DNA from: Mesorhizobium tamadayense
GTDB lineage: Bacteria; Pseudomonadota; Alphaproteobacteria; Rhizobiales; Rhizobiaceae
Assembly (NCBI RefSeq): GCF_003863365.1
Contig: NZ_RQXT01000001.1
Span: forward strand, 266,802 to 330,801
Direction: 5' to 3'
DNA length: 64,000 bases
Positions within the stretch are counted from its first letter, which is position 1. Each line of letters opens with the position of its first letter. Below are positions 9,425 through 17,696 of this stretch, one piece after another. A model generated the notes under the pieces. That model was not told the origin of the DNA. It was given only the letters and a program-made list of their open reading frames with translations, and did not search any database. Made by a program: the position numbers and the translations under genes.

Positions 9425-10453
9425 ATGTCTGGAAAACTGATGGCGGCCGTTTCCGCGGCCGTGCTGTTATGGGCCATTCCGGCGCTCGCCGACGGCGAAC
9501 TGCACATCTACAACTGGGGCGACTACACCAACCCCAAGCTGATCGAGAAGTTCGAGAAGCAATACAACGTCAAGGTGACGCTGGACGACTACGATTCCAA
9601 CGAAACCATGCTATCCAAGGTGCGCGCCGGAAATTCCGGCTACGACATCGTCGTGCCGTCCGACTACACCGTGAAGATCATGATCGAAGAGGGCTTGCTC
9701 GAAAAGACCGAGCCCAACGCGATGCCGAACGGCAAGAACATCGACCCGCGCTTCGTCGACATCTACTGGGACTCCGGGCGCCATTACACCGCGCCGTGGC
9801 AATTCGGCACCACGGCGTTCTCCGTCAATACGGACAAGTTCAAGGGCGACATCAACACGCTGGCCATCCTGTTCAATCCGCCGGATGAGCTGAAGGGCCA
9901 GATCAACGTGCTCGACGACGTCAACACCGTCATGCACGCGGCCGAGCGCTATGCCGGTGTGCCGCGCTGCGGCGCCGACAAGGCCAATCTGAAAAAGATC
10001 AACGACCTGCTGATGGCCGCCAAGCCGTCATGGAAGACCTTCAGCTACGACACCATCACCAAGATCACCTCCGGCGACGTCATCGTCTCGGAGCAGTGGA
10101 ACGGCGCCAGCTACCGTTCGCGCCAGAAGATCCCGGCGATCAAATATGCCTATCCGAAGGAAGGCATCGAAGGCTGGATGGACAATGTCGCGGTGCTGAA
10201 GGGCGCCAAGAACCTCGAGAACGCAAAGCTCTTCCAGGACTTCGTCATGGCGCCTGAGAATGCGGCGCTGATCTCCGAGTTTGCCGGCTACGACAACGGC
10301 ATCGCCGGCAGCCACAAATTCCTGCCGGCGGAGTTCGCCAACTCGCCGGAGATCAACCCGCCGGCCGGTTCGCCGACACCGGAATTCGTGCCGCCATGCC
10401 CGCCCGACGTGGTGGAGATCTACAACAAGATCTGGACCAACCTGCGCAAATAG
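9425..10453 (+). CDS. potD: PotD/PotF-like periplasmic polyamine-binding protein
   Basis: This is the substrate-binding protein of the importer, 342 residues. A signal peptide (about 1-22, ending PALA before DGELHIYNWGDY) sends it to the periplasm. The mature start HIYNWGDY is typical of PotD/PotF proteins, and the region VVPSDYTV lines the usual ligand cleft. The frame is open upstream to 8627 only as a shadow of potC; the ATG at 9425 has AAGGAG eight to nine bases ahead. Placement last in the transporter set is normal. A strong hairpin follows the stop, which fits higher dosage of binding protein than of downstream genes. The real ligand may be a polyamine conjugate, given the hydrolases on both sides. 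Confidence 0.92.
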   Translation: MSGKLMAAVSAAVLLWAIPALADGELHIYNWGDYTNPKLIEKFEKQYNVKVTLDDYDSNETMLSKVRAGNSGYDIVVPSDYTVKIMIEEGLLEKTEPNAMPNGKNIDPRFVDIYWDSGRHYTAPWQFGTTAFSVNTDKFKGDINTLAILFNPPDELKGQINVLDDVNTVMHAAERYAGVPRCGADKANLKKINDLLMAAKPSWKTFSYDTITKITSGDVIVSEQWNGASYRSRQKIPAIKYAYPKEGIEGWMDNVAVLKGAKNLENAKLFQDFVMAPENAALISEFAGYDNGIAGSHKFLPAEFANSPEINPPAGSPTPEFVPPCPPDVVEIYNKIWTNLRK

Positions 10454-10470
10454 CTCCGCCATAAAGCATG

Positions 10471-10500
10471 AAGGAGGGGAGGCTCCGGCCTCCCTTTCTT
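10471..10500 (+). terminator. Rho-independent terminator or attenuator after potD
   Basis: A perfect seven-pair stem, GGGAGGC-TCCG-GCCTCCC (10477-10494), extends by further A-T, G-C and G-T pairs to about 13 pairs and runs into TTTCTT. It lies 17 bases after the potD stop and 18 before the next gene. The T-tract is short, so read-through into the serine hydrolases is plausible. Confidence 0.75.
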
Positions 10501-10518
10501 GTGTGCAGGGAGGATTTG

Positions 10519-11715
10519 ATGACGTCTTACCGCAACTCCGATCGGCGCCCACCGATCATGCAGGGTTCGCCGCCGAAGCTGATCCCTCCGAAGCTCGATT
10601 GGGACAGGGGTCCCTGGAACCGCTGGGCCTTCCAAAACATCCGCGAGGTCCTGCCGACGGTCGAGGTCTGGCGCGGCCATGGCCATCGCCGCCGCCTTGA
10701 GCGTGCCGAAGTCGATCTCGACGATCTGCCGGTGGTGGACAGCACGGGTGCTGCGACAACGCTCGCTGGGTTGCTCGACGAGACCTACACGGACGGTTTC
10801 TTGGTGCTGAAGGACGGCACGATCGCCTATGAGCGTTACTTCAACGGCATGAACGAGCGCACGCTGCATCTGTCGCAGTCGATGGCGAAGTCGGTCACCG
10901 GATCGGTGTTCGGCATCCTGATCGGACGCGGCCTGATCGACCCGGCCAGGCTGGTGACCGATTATCTTCCGGAACTCGGCGAGACCGCCTGGACCGGCGC
11001 CAGCGCGCAGCAAGTGCTCGACATGACGACGGGCGTGCGTTTCTCCGAGGAATACACCGATCGCTATTCCGAGATCGGCCAGGTCGACGTCGCCAGCGGC
11101 TGGAAACCCGTGCCTCCGGGCAGCGATCCCGACTTCCAGTGGCCTGCGCATATGTTCGAGCTGATCTTGCGGCTGAAGGACAAGGTGCGCGAGCATGGCG
11201 AGGCCTTCGAATACCGATCGATCGAAACCGACGTGCTTGCCTTCATCATGGAGCGGGTGAGCGGCAAGCGCCTGGCGCAGCTTGTCTCGGAAGAACTCTG
11301 GCAAAAGCTCGGCGCCGACGAGAACGCCTGCTTCACCGTCGACAGCGCCGGCTATGCGCTGGCCGAGGGCGGCTTCAACGCGACGCTGCGCGACTATGGC
11401 CGCTTCGGCCAACTGATCCTCGACAATGGCGGCGGCGTCATCCCGACCGATTGGATCGAGGCAACGCGCACCGGCAAGCACGGGCCGGACTTCAATCCCA
11501 GCCTGCCGGAAGGCAGCTACCGCAACCAGTTCTGGATCGAGGATCCGCGCTCGCGTGCGCTGATGTGCCGGGGCGTGTTCGGTCAGCTGATCCATATCGA
11601 CTGGGACACAAGAATGGTCGTGGTGAAGCTCTCGACCTATCCCGATTTCACCAACATTGCCTATTCGGTGGCGACGCTGAAGGCCGTGCACACCATCGCT
11701 GCGGCGCTCGCCTGA
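10519..11715 (+). CDS. NylB-like serine hydrolase (beta-lactamase fold), first copy
   Basis: This is a class C beta-lactamase-fold hydrolase of 398 residues without a signal peptide, so probably cytoplasmic. The nucleophile motif S-M-A-K is at residues 121-124 (SQSMAKSVTG), and Y232-R-S234 fills the place of the YxN/YxS motif. Spacing matches 6-aminohexanoate-dimer hydrolase NylB (Ser112, Lys115, Tyr215 from memory), whose relatives cleave linear amides or short-chain esters. The ATG at 10519 is preceded by GGGAGG at five bases; a longer frame from 10468 runs through the terminator and is discarded. A related gene follows 24 bases later. A role in hydrolysing amides imported by the Pot-type transporter is inferred from position only. 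Confidence 0.82.
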   Translation: MTSYRNSDRRPPIMQGSPPKLIPPKLDWDRGPWNRWAFQNIREVLPTVEVWRGHGHRRRLERAEVDLDDLPVVDSTGAATTLAGLLDETYTDGFLVLKDGTIAYERYFNGMNERTLHLSQSMAKSVTGSVFGILIGRGLIDPARLVTDYLPELGETAWTGASAQQVLDMTTGVRFSEEYTDRYSEIGQVDVASGWKPVPPGSDPDFQWPAHMFELILRLKDKVREHGEAFEYRSIETDVLAFIMERVSGKRLAQLVSEELWQKLGADENACFTVDSAGYALAEGGFNATLRDYGRFGQLILDNGGGVIPTDWIEATRTGKHGPDFNPSLPEGSYRNQFWIEDPRSRALMCRGVFGQLIHIDWDTRMVVVKLSTYPDFTNIAYSVATLKAVHTIAAALA

Positions 11716-11739
11716 AAATCAAAGACCCGGGAGACGATC

Positions 11740-12918
11740 TTGGCCGGCAAGACTGCGTTCGAGACCAAATACGGCTTTGCCCGCAAGGACGTGCGGCTCG
11801 ACAACTGGCGGCTGAGACCGTTCAGCCAATGGTCGTTCCAGAATGTCGGCGAATTGGTGCCGTCGGTGCATGTTGCCGCCGCACCCGGAGGCGAGGAGCA
11901 AGCCAAACCGCTTGGAAGCTTGCTCGGCGAGAAGGTGAGCTTGGCCGAGGGCGCCGAAACCGTCGAGGCCTTCCTCAAGCGTTCCGACACCGACGGGCTG
12001 ACGATCCTGAAGGGTGGCAGAGTGGTCGGCGACTGGTCGGCGCCGCATATGGCGTTCGGCCAGCGCCATATCATCTTCTCGATCAGCAAGTCGGTGACGG
12101 CCGTTCTCGCCGGTATCCTGGAAGGCGAGGGGGCATTCGACGCGGAAGCGCCGGTGACAGAGTACATCCCCGAGGCCAAAGGCTCGGCCTATGGCGATGC
12201 GAGCGTGCGCAATGTGCTCGACATGACCGTCAGCCTCGATTTCGAAGAAGCCTATCTCGATCCGGAAAGCGCCTTCGCCCGCTACCGCCGCGCGACGCTG
12301 TGGAATCCCGGCGGCGGATCGGAAACCCTTGCGGCTTTCCTGCTGACGCTGCCGCGTCTCGCCGAGCCGCACGGCCGGACCTACCGTTATCGCTCGCCCA
12401 ATTCGGACATGCTCGGCATGCTGGTGGAGCGGGCATCGGGCAAACGCGTCAGCGACCTGCTCAGCGAGAAGCTGTGGCTGCCGCTGGGTGCTGCGAGCGG
12501 GATGTCGGTGACGGTCGACATGGAAGGCACGGCACGCACGGCCGGCGGCATGTCGATGACGCCGCGCGACCTTGCCCGCATAGGCGAAATGATGCGGCAG
12601 GGCGGCATGGCCAACGGCCGCCGCATCGTGCCGGAAGCCTGGGTGCGCGACACGGTCGCCGCCGGCGGCAGCTTTGAAGCCTGGCAGCGCGGCACGATGG
12701 CGTTCCTTTTCCCGAAAGGCCGCTACCGCAACAAATGGTACCAGATGGGCACGACAAGCGGCGCCGTCTGCGGCATCGGCATCCATGGCCAATGGCTCTA
12801 CGTCAATCCGAAGGCCGAAGTCGTGATCGCCAAGATGTCGTCGCAACCGGAGCCGGTGGCCGACCGGCTCGACATCGATATCGTCGCTTTCCTCGAGGCG
12901 CTGAGCGGGATGGTCTGA
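11740..12918 (+). CDS. NylB-like serine hydrolase (beta-lactamase fold), second copy
   Basis: This second cytoplasmic beta-lactamase-fold hydrolase has 392 residues, the same length as NylB. The motif S114-I-S-K117 (FSISKSV) and Y217-R-S219 fall almost exactly at NylB positions. The N-terminal phrase around WSFQNVGELVP parallels WAFQNIREVLP of the preceding gene, so the two are probably diverged tandem duplicates. The start is TTG at 11740, with GGGAG six bases ahead; no ATG fits better. Sequence divergence between the copies suggests different substrates. No dedicated terminator was found before tex. Confidence 0.82.
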   Translation: MAGKTAFETKYGFARKDVRLDNWRLRPFSQWSFQNVGELVPSVHVAAAPGGEEQAKPLGSLLGEKVSLAEGAETVEAFLKRSDTDGLTILKGGRVVGDWSAPHMAFGQRHIIFSISKSVTAVLAGILEGEGAFDAEAPVTEYIPEAKGSAYGDASVRNVLDMTVSLDFEEAYLDPESAFARYRRATLWNPGGGSETLAAFLLTLPRLAEPHGRTYRYRSPNSDMLGMLVERASGKRVSDLLSEKLWLPLGAASGMSVTVDMEGTARTAGGMSMTPRDLARIGEMMRQGGMANGRRIVPEAWVRDTVAAGGSFEAWQRGTMAFLFPKGRYRNKWYQMGTTSGAVCGIGIHGQWLYVNPKAEVVIAKMSSQPEPVADRLDIDIVAFLEALSGMV

Positions 12919-13035
12919 ACCGAGCCGCACTTCCTCGCCGTTTTCCTGTGGAACCTAACGAGCCAGCGAGAACAGCGCGGTTGGCGGGCGGAGCATCCCG
13001 GCCTATGGTCGCCGCTCTTTTCGACAGGGACCGCC

Positions 13036-15366
13036 ATGGCATCGGACATCAAGCGCATCGCAGCAATCATCGCGGCCGAGATCGGCGCGCGGCCGGAGCA
13101 GGCCGCGGCGGCCATCGGGCTGCTGGACGAAGGCGCCACGGTGCCGTTCGTGGCCCGCTACCGCAAGGAGGTCACGGGCGGGCTCGACGACACGCAACTG
13201 CGCGACCTTGCCGAGCGGCTTGCCTATCTGCGCGAGTTGGACGCCCGCCGCGAGACGATCCTCGGCTCGATCCGCGAGCAAGGCAAGCTGACCGAGGAGC
13301 TCGAGGGCAAGATCGCGGCGGCCGCCACCAAGGCCGAGCTTGAGGACATCTATCTGCCCTACAAGCCGAAGCGCCGGACCAAGGCCGAGATCGCCAGGGA
13401 GCGCGGGCTCGGGCCGCTGGCCGAGGCGATCCTCGCCGACCGTTCGGCGGTGCCGGCCGAGCTGGCGCTCGCCTATGTCAGGGAAGAGGTAGTCGACGCC
13501 AAGGCGGCGCTCGAAGGCGCGCGCGACATCCTGTCGGAGCAGTTCGCCGAGAATGCCGATCTGGTCGGCAAACTGCGCGCCTATATGAAGGAGCGCGCCT
13601 TCCTGCGCGCCAGTGTGGTCGACGGCAAGCAGGAGGCCGGCGCGAAATTCTCCGACTATTTCGACCATGTCGAGCGCTGGGCGGGCGTGCCCAGCCACCG
13701 CGCCTTGGCCATGCTGCGCGGCCGCAACGAGGAGGTGGTGTCGCTCGACATCGAGGTCGATGCCGACGATCAATCGCCGATGAAGCCGGTCGAGCGCATG
13801 ATCGCCAATGCCTATGCGATCGGCGGCAGCTTGCCGGGCGACCGCTGGCTGATGGAAGTCGCCGGCTGGACTTGGCGCATCAAGCTATCCTTGCATCTGA
13901 CGCTCGACCTGATGCGCGACCTGCGCGAGCGGGCCGAGGAGGAGGCGATCCATGTCTTCGCCCGCAATCTGAAAGACCTGCTGCTTGCGGCTCCCGCCGG
14001 CTCGCGGCCGACCATGGGTCTCGATCCTGGCATCCGCACCGGCGTCAAGGTGGCGGTGGTCGACGGCACAGGCAAGCTGGTGGCGACGACGACAGTCTAC
14101 CCGTTCCCGCCGAAGAACGATGTGCGCGGCACGCAGGCCGAGCTTGCCAAGCTCATCCGCTTGCACAAGGTCGAGCTGATCTCGATCGGCAACGGCACCG
14201 GCAGCCGTGAGACGGAGAAGCTGGTGGCCGACATGCTGTCCGACCTGCCTGCCGATTTTTTTGCCAATTCCGCGCCGAAGCCGCTCAAGGTGATCGTCAG
14301 CGAGGCGGGCGCTTCGGTCTATTCGGCTTCGGCGACCGCGGCTGCTGAATTCCCCAACCTTGACGTGTCGCTGCGCGGCGCGGTGTCGATCGCCAGGCGC
14401 CTGCAGGATCCGCTGGCCGAGCTGGTCAAGATCGAGCCGAAGTCGATCGGTGTCGGCCAGTACCAGCACGATGTCGACCAGTACCGACTTGGCCGCTCGC
14501 TGGAGGCGGTGGTGGAGGACGCGGTCAATGCCGTTGGCGTCGATCTCAACACGGCGTCGGCGCCGCTCTTGGCACGGGTTTCGGGGCTGGGGCCGTCGCT
14601 CGCCGAAGCGATCGTCGCGCATCGCGACGCTGGCGGTCCCTTCGCGACGCGGCGCGACCTGTTGAGCGTGGCTCGTCTTGGACCACGCGCGTTCGAGCAG
14701 TGCGCCGGCTTCCTGCGCATCCCCAACGGCACCGAGCCGCTCGACGCCTCCGCGGTTCACCCGGAAGCCTATGGTGTGGCGAAAAGAATAGTCGCCGCCT
14801 GCGGGCGCGACGTGCGCTCGCTGATGGGAGACAGCGCCGCGCTCAAGGCGCTCGATCCGCGCGTCTTCGCCGACGAGCGTTTCGGCCTGCCGACGGTGCG
14901 CGACATCATCGCCGAGCTGGAAAAGCCGGGCCGCGACCCGCGCCCCGGCTTCAAGACGGCGAGCTTCGCCGAGGGCGTCGACGATATAAAGGATCTGAAG
15001 CCCGGCATGCTGCTCGAAGGTACCGTCACCAATGTCGCGGCCTTCGGCGCCTTCGTCGACATCGGCGTGCACCAGGACGGACTGGTGCATGTCTCGCAAC
15101 TGGCCGATCGCTTCATCAAGGACGCGCATGAGGTGGTGAAGGCCGGCGATGTGGTGAAGGTGCGGGTGGTCGATGTCGACATCAAGCGCAAGCGCATTGG
15201 TCTGTCGATGCGCAAGGATGGCGATGGCGGAGCCTCGCGTCGCGGCCAGCGTGAGCAAGGCGGCAAGCCTGCGCCGCGTTCGCCGGCGCCGCAACGGCAG
15301 CCGGAAAGTCCTTCCCAGCAGGGCGCGTTCGGTGCGGCGCTGGCGGAGGCGATGAAGCGGAAATAG
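13036..15366 (+). CDS. tex: Tex, RNA-binding transcription accessory protein
   Basis: Tex is a highly conserved cytoplasmic nucleic-acid-binding protein linked to transcription and RNA quality control. The 776-residue product has the full layout: N-terminal helical domain (about 1-325), YqgF/RNase H-like domain ([15 protein letters not shown] near 330), helix-hairpin-helix domains (about 500-560, with [15 protein letters not shown]), and a C-terminal S1 domain (about 645-715, [20 protein letters not shown]). It ends in a basic, Pro/Arg-rich tail. The stop TAG directly abuts the stop of the convergent LysR gene. Confidence 0.96.
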   Translation: MASDIKRIAAIIAAEIGARPEQAAAAIGLLDEGATVPFVARYRKEVTGGLDDTQLRDLAERLAYLRELDARRETILGSIREQGKLTEELEGKIAAAATKAELEDIYLPYKPKRRTKAEIARERGLGPLAEAILADRSAVPAELALAYVREEVVDAKAALEGARDILSEQFAENADLVGKLRAYMKERAFLRASVVDGKQEAGAKFSDYFDHVERWAGVPSHRALAMLRGRNEEVVSLDIEVDADDQSPMKPVERMIANAYAIGGSLPGDRWLMEVAGWTWRIKLSLHLTLDLMRDLRERAEEEAIHVFARNLKDLLLAAPAGSRPTMGLDPGIRTGVKVAVVDGTGKLVATTTVYPFPPKNDVRGTQAELAKLIRLHKVELISIGNGTGSRETEKLVADMLSDLPADFFANSAPKPLKVIVSEAGASVYSASATAAAEFPNLDVSLRGAVSIARRLQDPLAELVKIEPKSIGVGQYQHDVDQYRLGRSLEAVVEDAVNAVGVDLNTASAPLLARVSGLGPSLAEAIVAHRDAGGPFATRRDLLSVARLGPRAFEQCAGFLRIPNGTEPLDASAVHPEAYGVAKRIVAACGRDVRSLMGDSAALKALDPRVFADERFGLPTVRDIIAELEKPGRDPRPGFKTASFAEGVDDIKDLKPGMLLEGTVTNVAAFGAFVDIGVHQDGLVHVSQLADRFIKDAHEVVKAGDVVKVRVVDVDIKRKRIGLSMRKDGDGGASRRGQREQGGKPAPRSPAPQRQPESPSQQGAFGAALAEAMKRK

Positions 15367-16278
15367 CTACCACGCCAGAACAGCCGGCTCCTCATCAATT
15401 TGGCCCAGCAGCCAATCGCGAAAACTGGCGACCGGCGGATGGCCGCGCTTGTCGTGCGGCACAACGAGGTAATAGGCGCTGCGGCTTTGCATCGGCAGGC
15501 CGGGCGCCGGCACCAACTGGCCGCGTTGCAACTCGCCGGCAATCAGAATTTGCGGCAAGAGCGCCACGCCGAGCCCGGCCATGCAGGCCTGCGCCACCGT
15601 GCTGAACTGCTCGAACTGCATGCCGGGGCCGGTCGGCGTGGTCAGCCCCTGATGCTCGAACCATTCGCCCCAGGCGCCGGGGCGCGTCGCCATGTGCAGC
15701 AGCGGCAGGCGACTGATATCGGCCGGTGTCGCGATCTTCCGCTCCGCCAGGAATTCCGGCGCGGCGACGGGCGCGACCGTCTCGCGCATCAGCAGCGTGC
15801 AATCCGCGTCCGGCCAGTCCGGCATGCCGTGATGGATCGCGGCGTCGAGCCGCTCGCGGGCGAAGTCGAAACGGCCGATGCGGGTGGCGAAATTGATGGT
15901 GACGTCGGGATGGCGGGCGACGAAATCCGGGATCAGCGGCATGAGCCAGCGCGCGCCGAAGGTCGGCAGGATGGCAAGGTTCAGAACGCCACTATGCCGA
16001 TTGCTCATCAATCCGAGGGCGGCGTCGCGCAATTGGCCAAGCGCCGAGCGCACCGCTTCGGCATAGATTTCGCCGGCCGTTGAAAGCCGCACATTGCGGC
16101 TGTCGCGCTCGAACAGCCGGCGGCCGAATTGTTCCTCCAAAAGGCTGATCTGCCGACTGACGGCGCCTTGCGTCAGATCGAGCTCACGCGCGGCGGCGGT
16201 GAAGGAGCCGAGGCGCGCCACCGCCTCGAAGGCGGCAAGGGCGCTGATATTCGGCAACAGGCGACGCTGGACGTTCAT
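15367..16278 (-). CDS. LysR-family regulator, GcvA type, probably controls gcdH
   Basis: This is a 303-residue LysR transcription factor: winged helix-turn-helix at about residues 8-66 (LGSFTAAARELDLTQGAVSRQI), then an effector-binding domain resembling GcvA-type regulators (DFARERLDAAIHHG). It is transcribed divergently from glutaryl-CoA dehydrogenase with 105 bases between the two starts, the classic arrangement for a LysR regulator and its target, as in GcdR-gcdH pairs. The inducer would then be glutarate or a related acid, which is inference. Its stop codon touches the tex stop with no base in between. Confidence 0.87.
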   Translation of the reverse strand: MNVQRRLLPNISALAAFEAVARLGSFTAAARELDLTQGAVSRQISLLEEQFGRRLFERDSRNVRLSTAGEIYAEAVRSALGQLRDAALGLMSNRHSGVLNLAILPTFGARWLMPLIPDFVARHPDVTINFATRIGRFDFARERLDAAIHHGMPDWPDADCTLLMRETVAPVAAPEFLAERKIATPADISRLPLLHMATRPGAWGEWFEHQGLTTPTGPGMQFEQFSTVAQACMAGLGVALLPQILIAGELQRGQLVPAPGLPMQSRSAYYLVVPHDKRGHPPVASFRDWLLGQIDEEPAVLAW

Positions 16279-16383
16279 GATCCATTACTATCCCTCATTG
16301 ATCCGTGACGCAATTTTGTTTGATTTTTTCCATGTGGAGGCCGATAAGCCGGGCACCTCAAAATATTGCCGGGAGAGCAGGCC
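16279..16383. promoter_or_regulatory. Divergent promoter region between lysR and gcdH
   Basis: This is a 105-base AT-richer divergent spacer, where both promoters and the LysR binding site should lie. I did not find an unambiguous T-N11-A dyad. GGGAGAG at 16370-16376 serves the gcdH start. Confidence 0.5.
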
Positions 16384-17580
16384 ATGGCCGCCGAGAAGAA
16401 TGCTTTCGTGTGGAACGATCCTTTCCTGATCGAGGACCAGCTTTCCGAGGACGAGCGCATGGTGCGCGACGGCGCGGCCGCGTTCGCAGCCGACAAGCTG
16501 GCACCGCGCATCGAGGAAGCCTATGTCGAGGAAAAGACCGATCCCTCGATCTTCCGCGAGATGGGCGAGGCGGGCCTGCTCGGCATCACCATTCCGGAAG
16601 AGTATGGCGGGCTCGGCGCCAGTTACGTCACTTACGGGCTGGTGGCGCGCGAGGTCGAGCGCATCGATTCCGGCTACCGCTCGATGATGAGCGTGCAGTC
16701 GTCGCTGGTCATGTATCCGATCCATGCCTATGGCTCGGAAGAGCAGCGCAAGAAATACCTGCCGAAGCTCGCCTCCGGCGAATGGATCGGTTGCTTTGGG
16801 CTGACCGAGCCGGATGCCGGCTCCGATCCGGGCGGCATGAAGACGCGCGCCGAGAAGACCGCCAACGGCTACCGGCTCTCCGGATCGAAGATGTGGATCT
16901 CCAACGCGCCGATCGCCGATGTCTTCGTCGTGTGGGCGAAGCTGAAGGGCGATAACGGCAAGGACGAAATCCGCGGCTTCGTGCTGGAAAAGGGCATGAA
17001 GGGGCTTTCGGCGCCGAAGATCGGCGGCAAGCTCTCGCTGCGGGCCTCGATCACTGGCGAGGTGGTGATGGATGGCGTCGAGGTCGGCGAGGAGGCGCTG
17101 CTGCCCAATGTCTCGGGCCTGAAGGGACCGTTCGGCTGCCTCAACCGGGCACGCTACGGCATTTCCTGGGGCGCGATGGGCGCGGCCGAGGATTGCTGGC
17201 ACCGGGCGCGGCAATACGGCCTCGACCGCAAGCAATTCGGCAAGCCGCTCGCCGGCATGCAGCTCTTCCAGAAGAAGCTCGCCGACATGCAGACCGAGAT
17301 CGCGCTCGGCCTGCAGGGCTCGTTGCGCGTCGGCCGGCTGATGGACGAAGGCAAGATGGCGCCGGAGATGATCTCGATCGTCAAGCGCAACAATTGCGGC
17401 AAGGCGCTCGACATCGCCCGCCAGGCCCGCGACATGCATGGCGGCAACGGCATCCAGATCGGCTACCACGTGATGCGCCACGCGCAGAACCTGGAGACGG
17501 TCAACACCTATGAGGGCACGCATGACGTGCATGCGCTGATCCTCGGGAGGGCGCAGACGGGCATCCAGGCGTTTTTCTAA
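16384..17580 (+). CDS. gcdH: Glutaryl-CoA dehydrogenase
   Basis: This flavoenzyme oxidises and decarboxylates glutaryl-CoA to crotonyl-CoA in lysine and tryptophan breakdown. The 398-residue product has acyl-CoA dehydrogenase domains in order and the catalytic base E378 in [17 protein letters not shown], a phrase characteristic of GcdH. The FAD-side motif [14 protein letters not shown] is also present. The ATG at 16384 has GGGAGAG about eight bases ahead; an in-frame TTG at 16366 is less suitable. A LysR gene is divergent. The aldehyde dehydrogenase at 30120 may act earlier in the same lysine route. Confidence 0.94.
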   Translation: MAAEKNAFVWNDPFLIEDQLSEDERMVRDGAAAFAADKLAPRIEEAYVEEKTDPSIFREMGEAGLLGITIPEEYGGLGASYVTYGLVAREVERIDSGYRSMMSVQSSLVMYPIHAYGSEEQRKKYLPKLASGEWIGCFGLTEPDAGSDPGGMKTRAEKTANGYRLSGSKMWISNAPIADVFVVWAKLKGDNGKDEIRGFVLEKGMKGLSAPKIGGKLSLRASITGEVVMDGVEVGEEALLPNVSGLKGPFGCLNRARYGISWGAMGAAEDCWHRARQYGLDRKQFGKPLAGMQLFQKKLADMQTEIALGLQGSLRVGRLMDEGKMAPEMISIVKRNNCGKALDIARQARDMHGGNGIQIGYHVMRHAQNLETVNTYEGTHDVHALILGRAQTGIQAFF

Positions 17581-17696
17581 GCGACCCCTTAGCCGGCAAC
17601 GCTGCTTAAATTAGGTGCAGCGCAACATCTCTGCTTGGAGAATGACCTTCATTTGTGTCAGGGTTCGGCGATTGAAACGCCGTTCTCCGGGGCACC

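Noticed and set aside
12919..13035. A possible terminator after the second serine hydrolase
   Set aside because: No stem with a T-run could be found in the 117-base gap.
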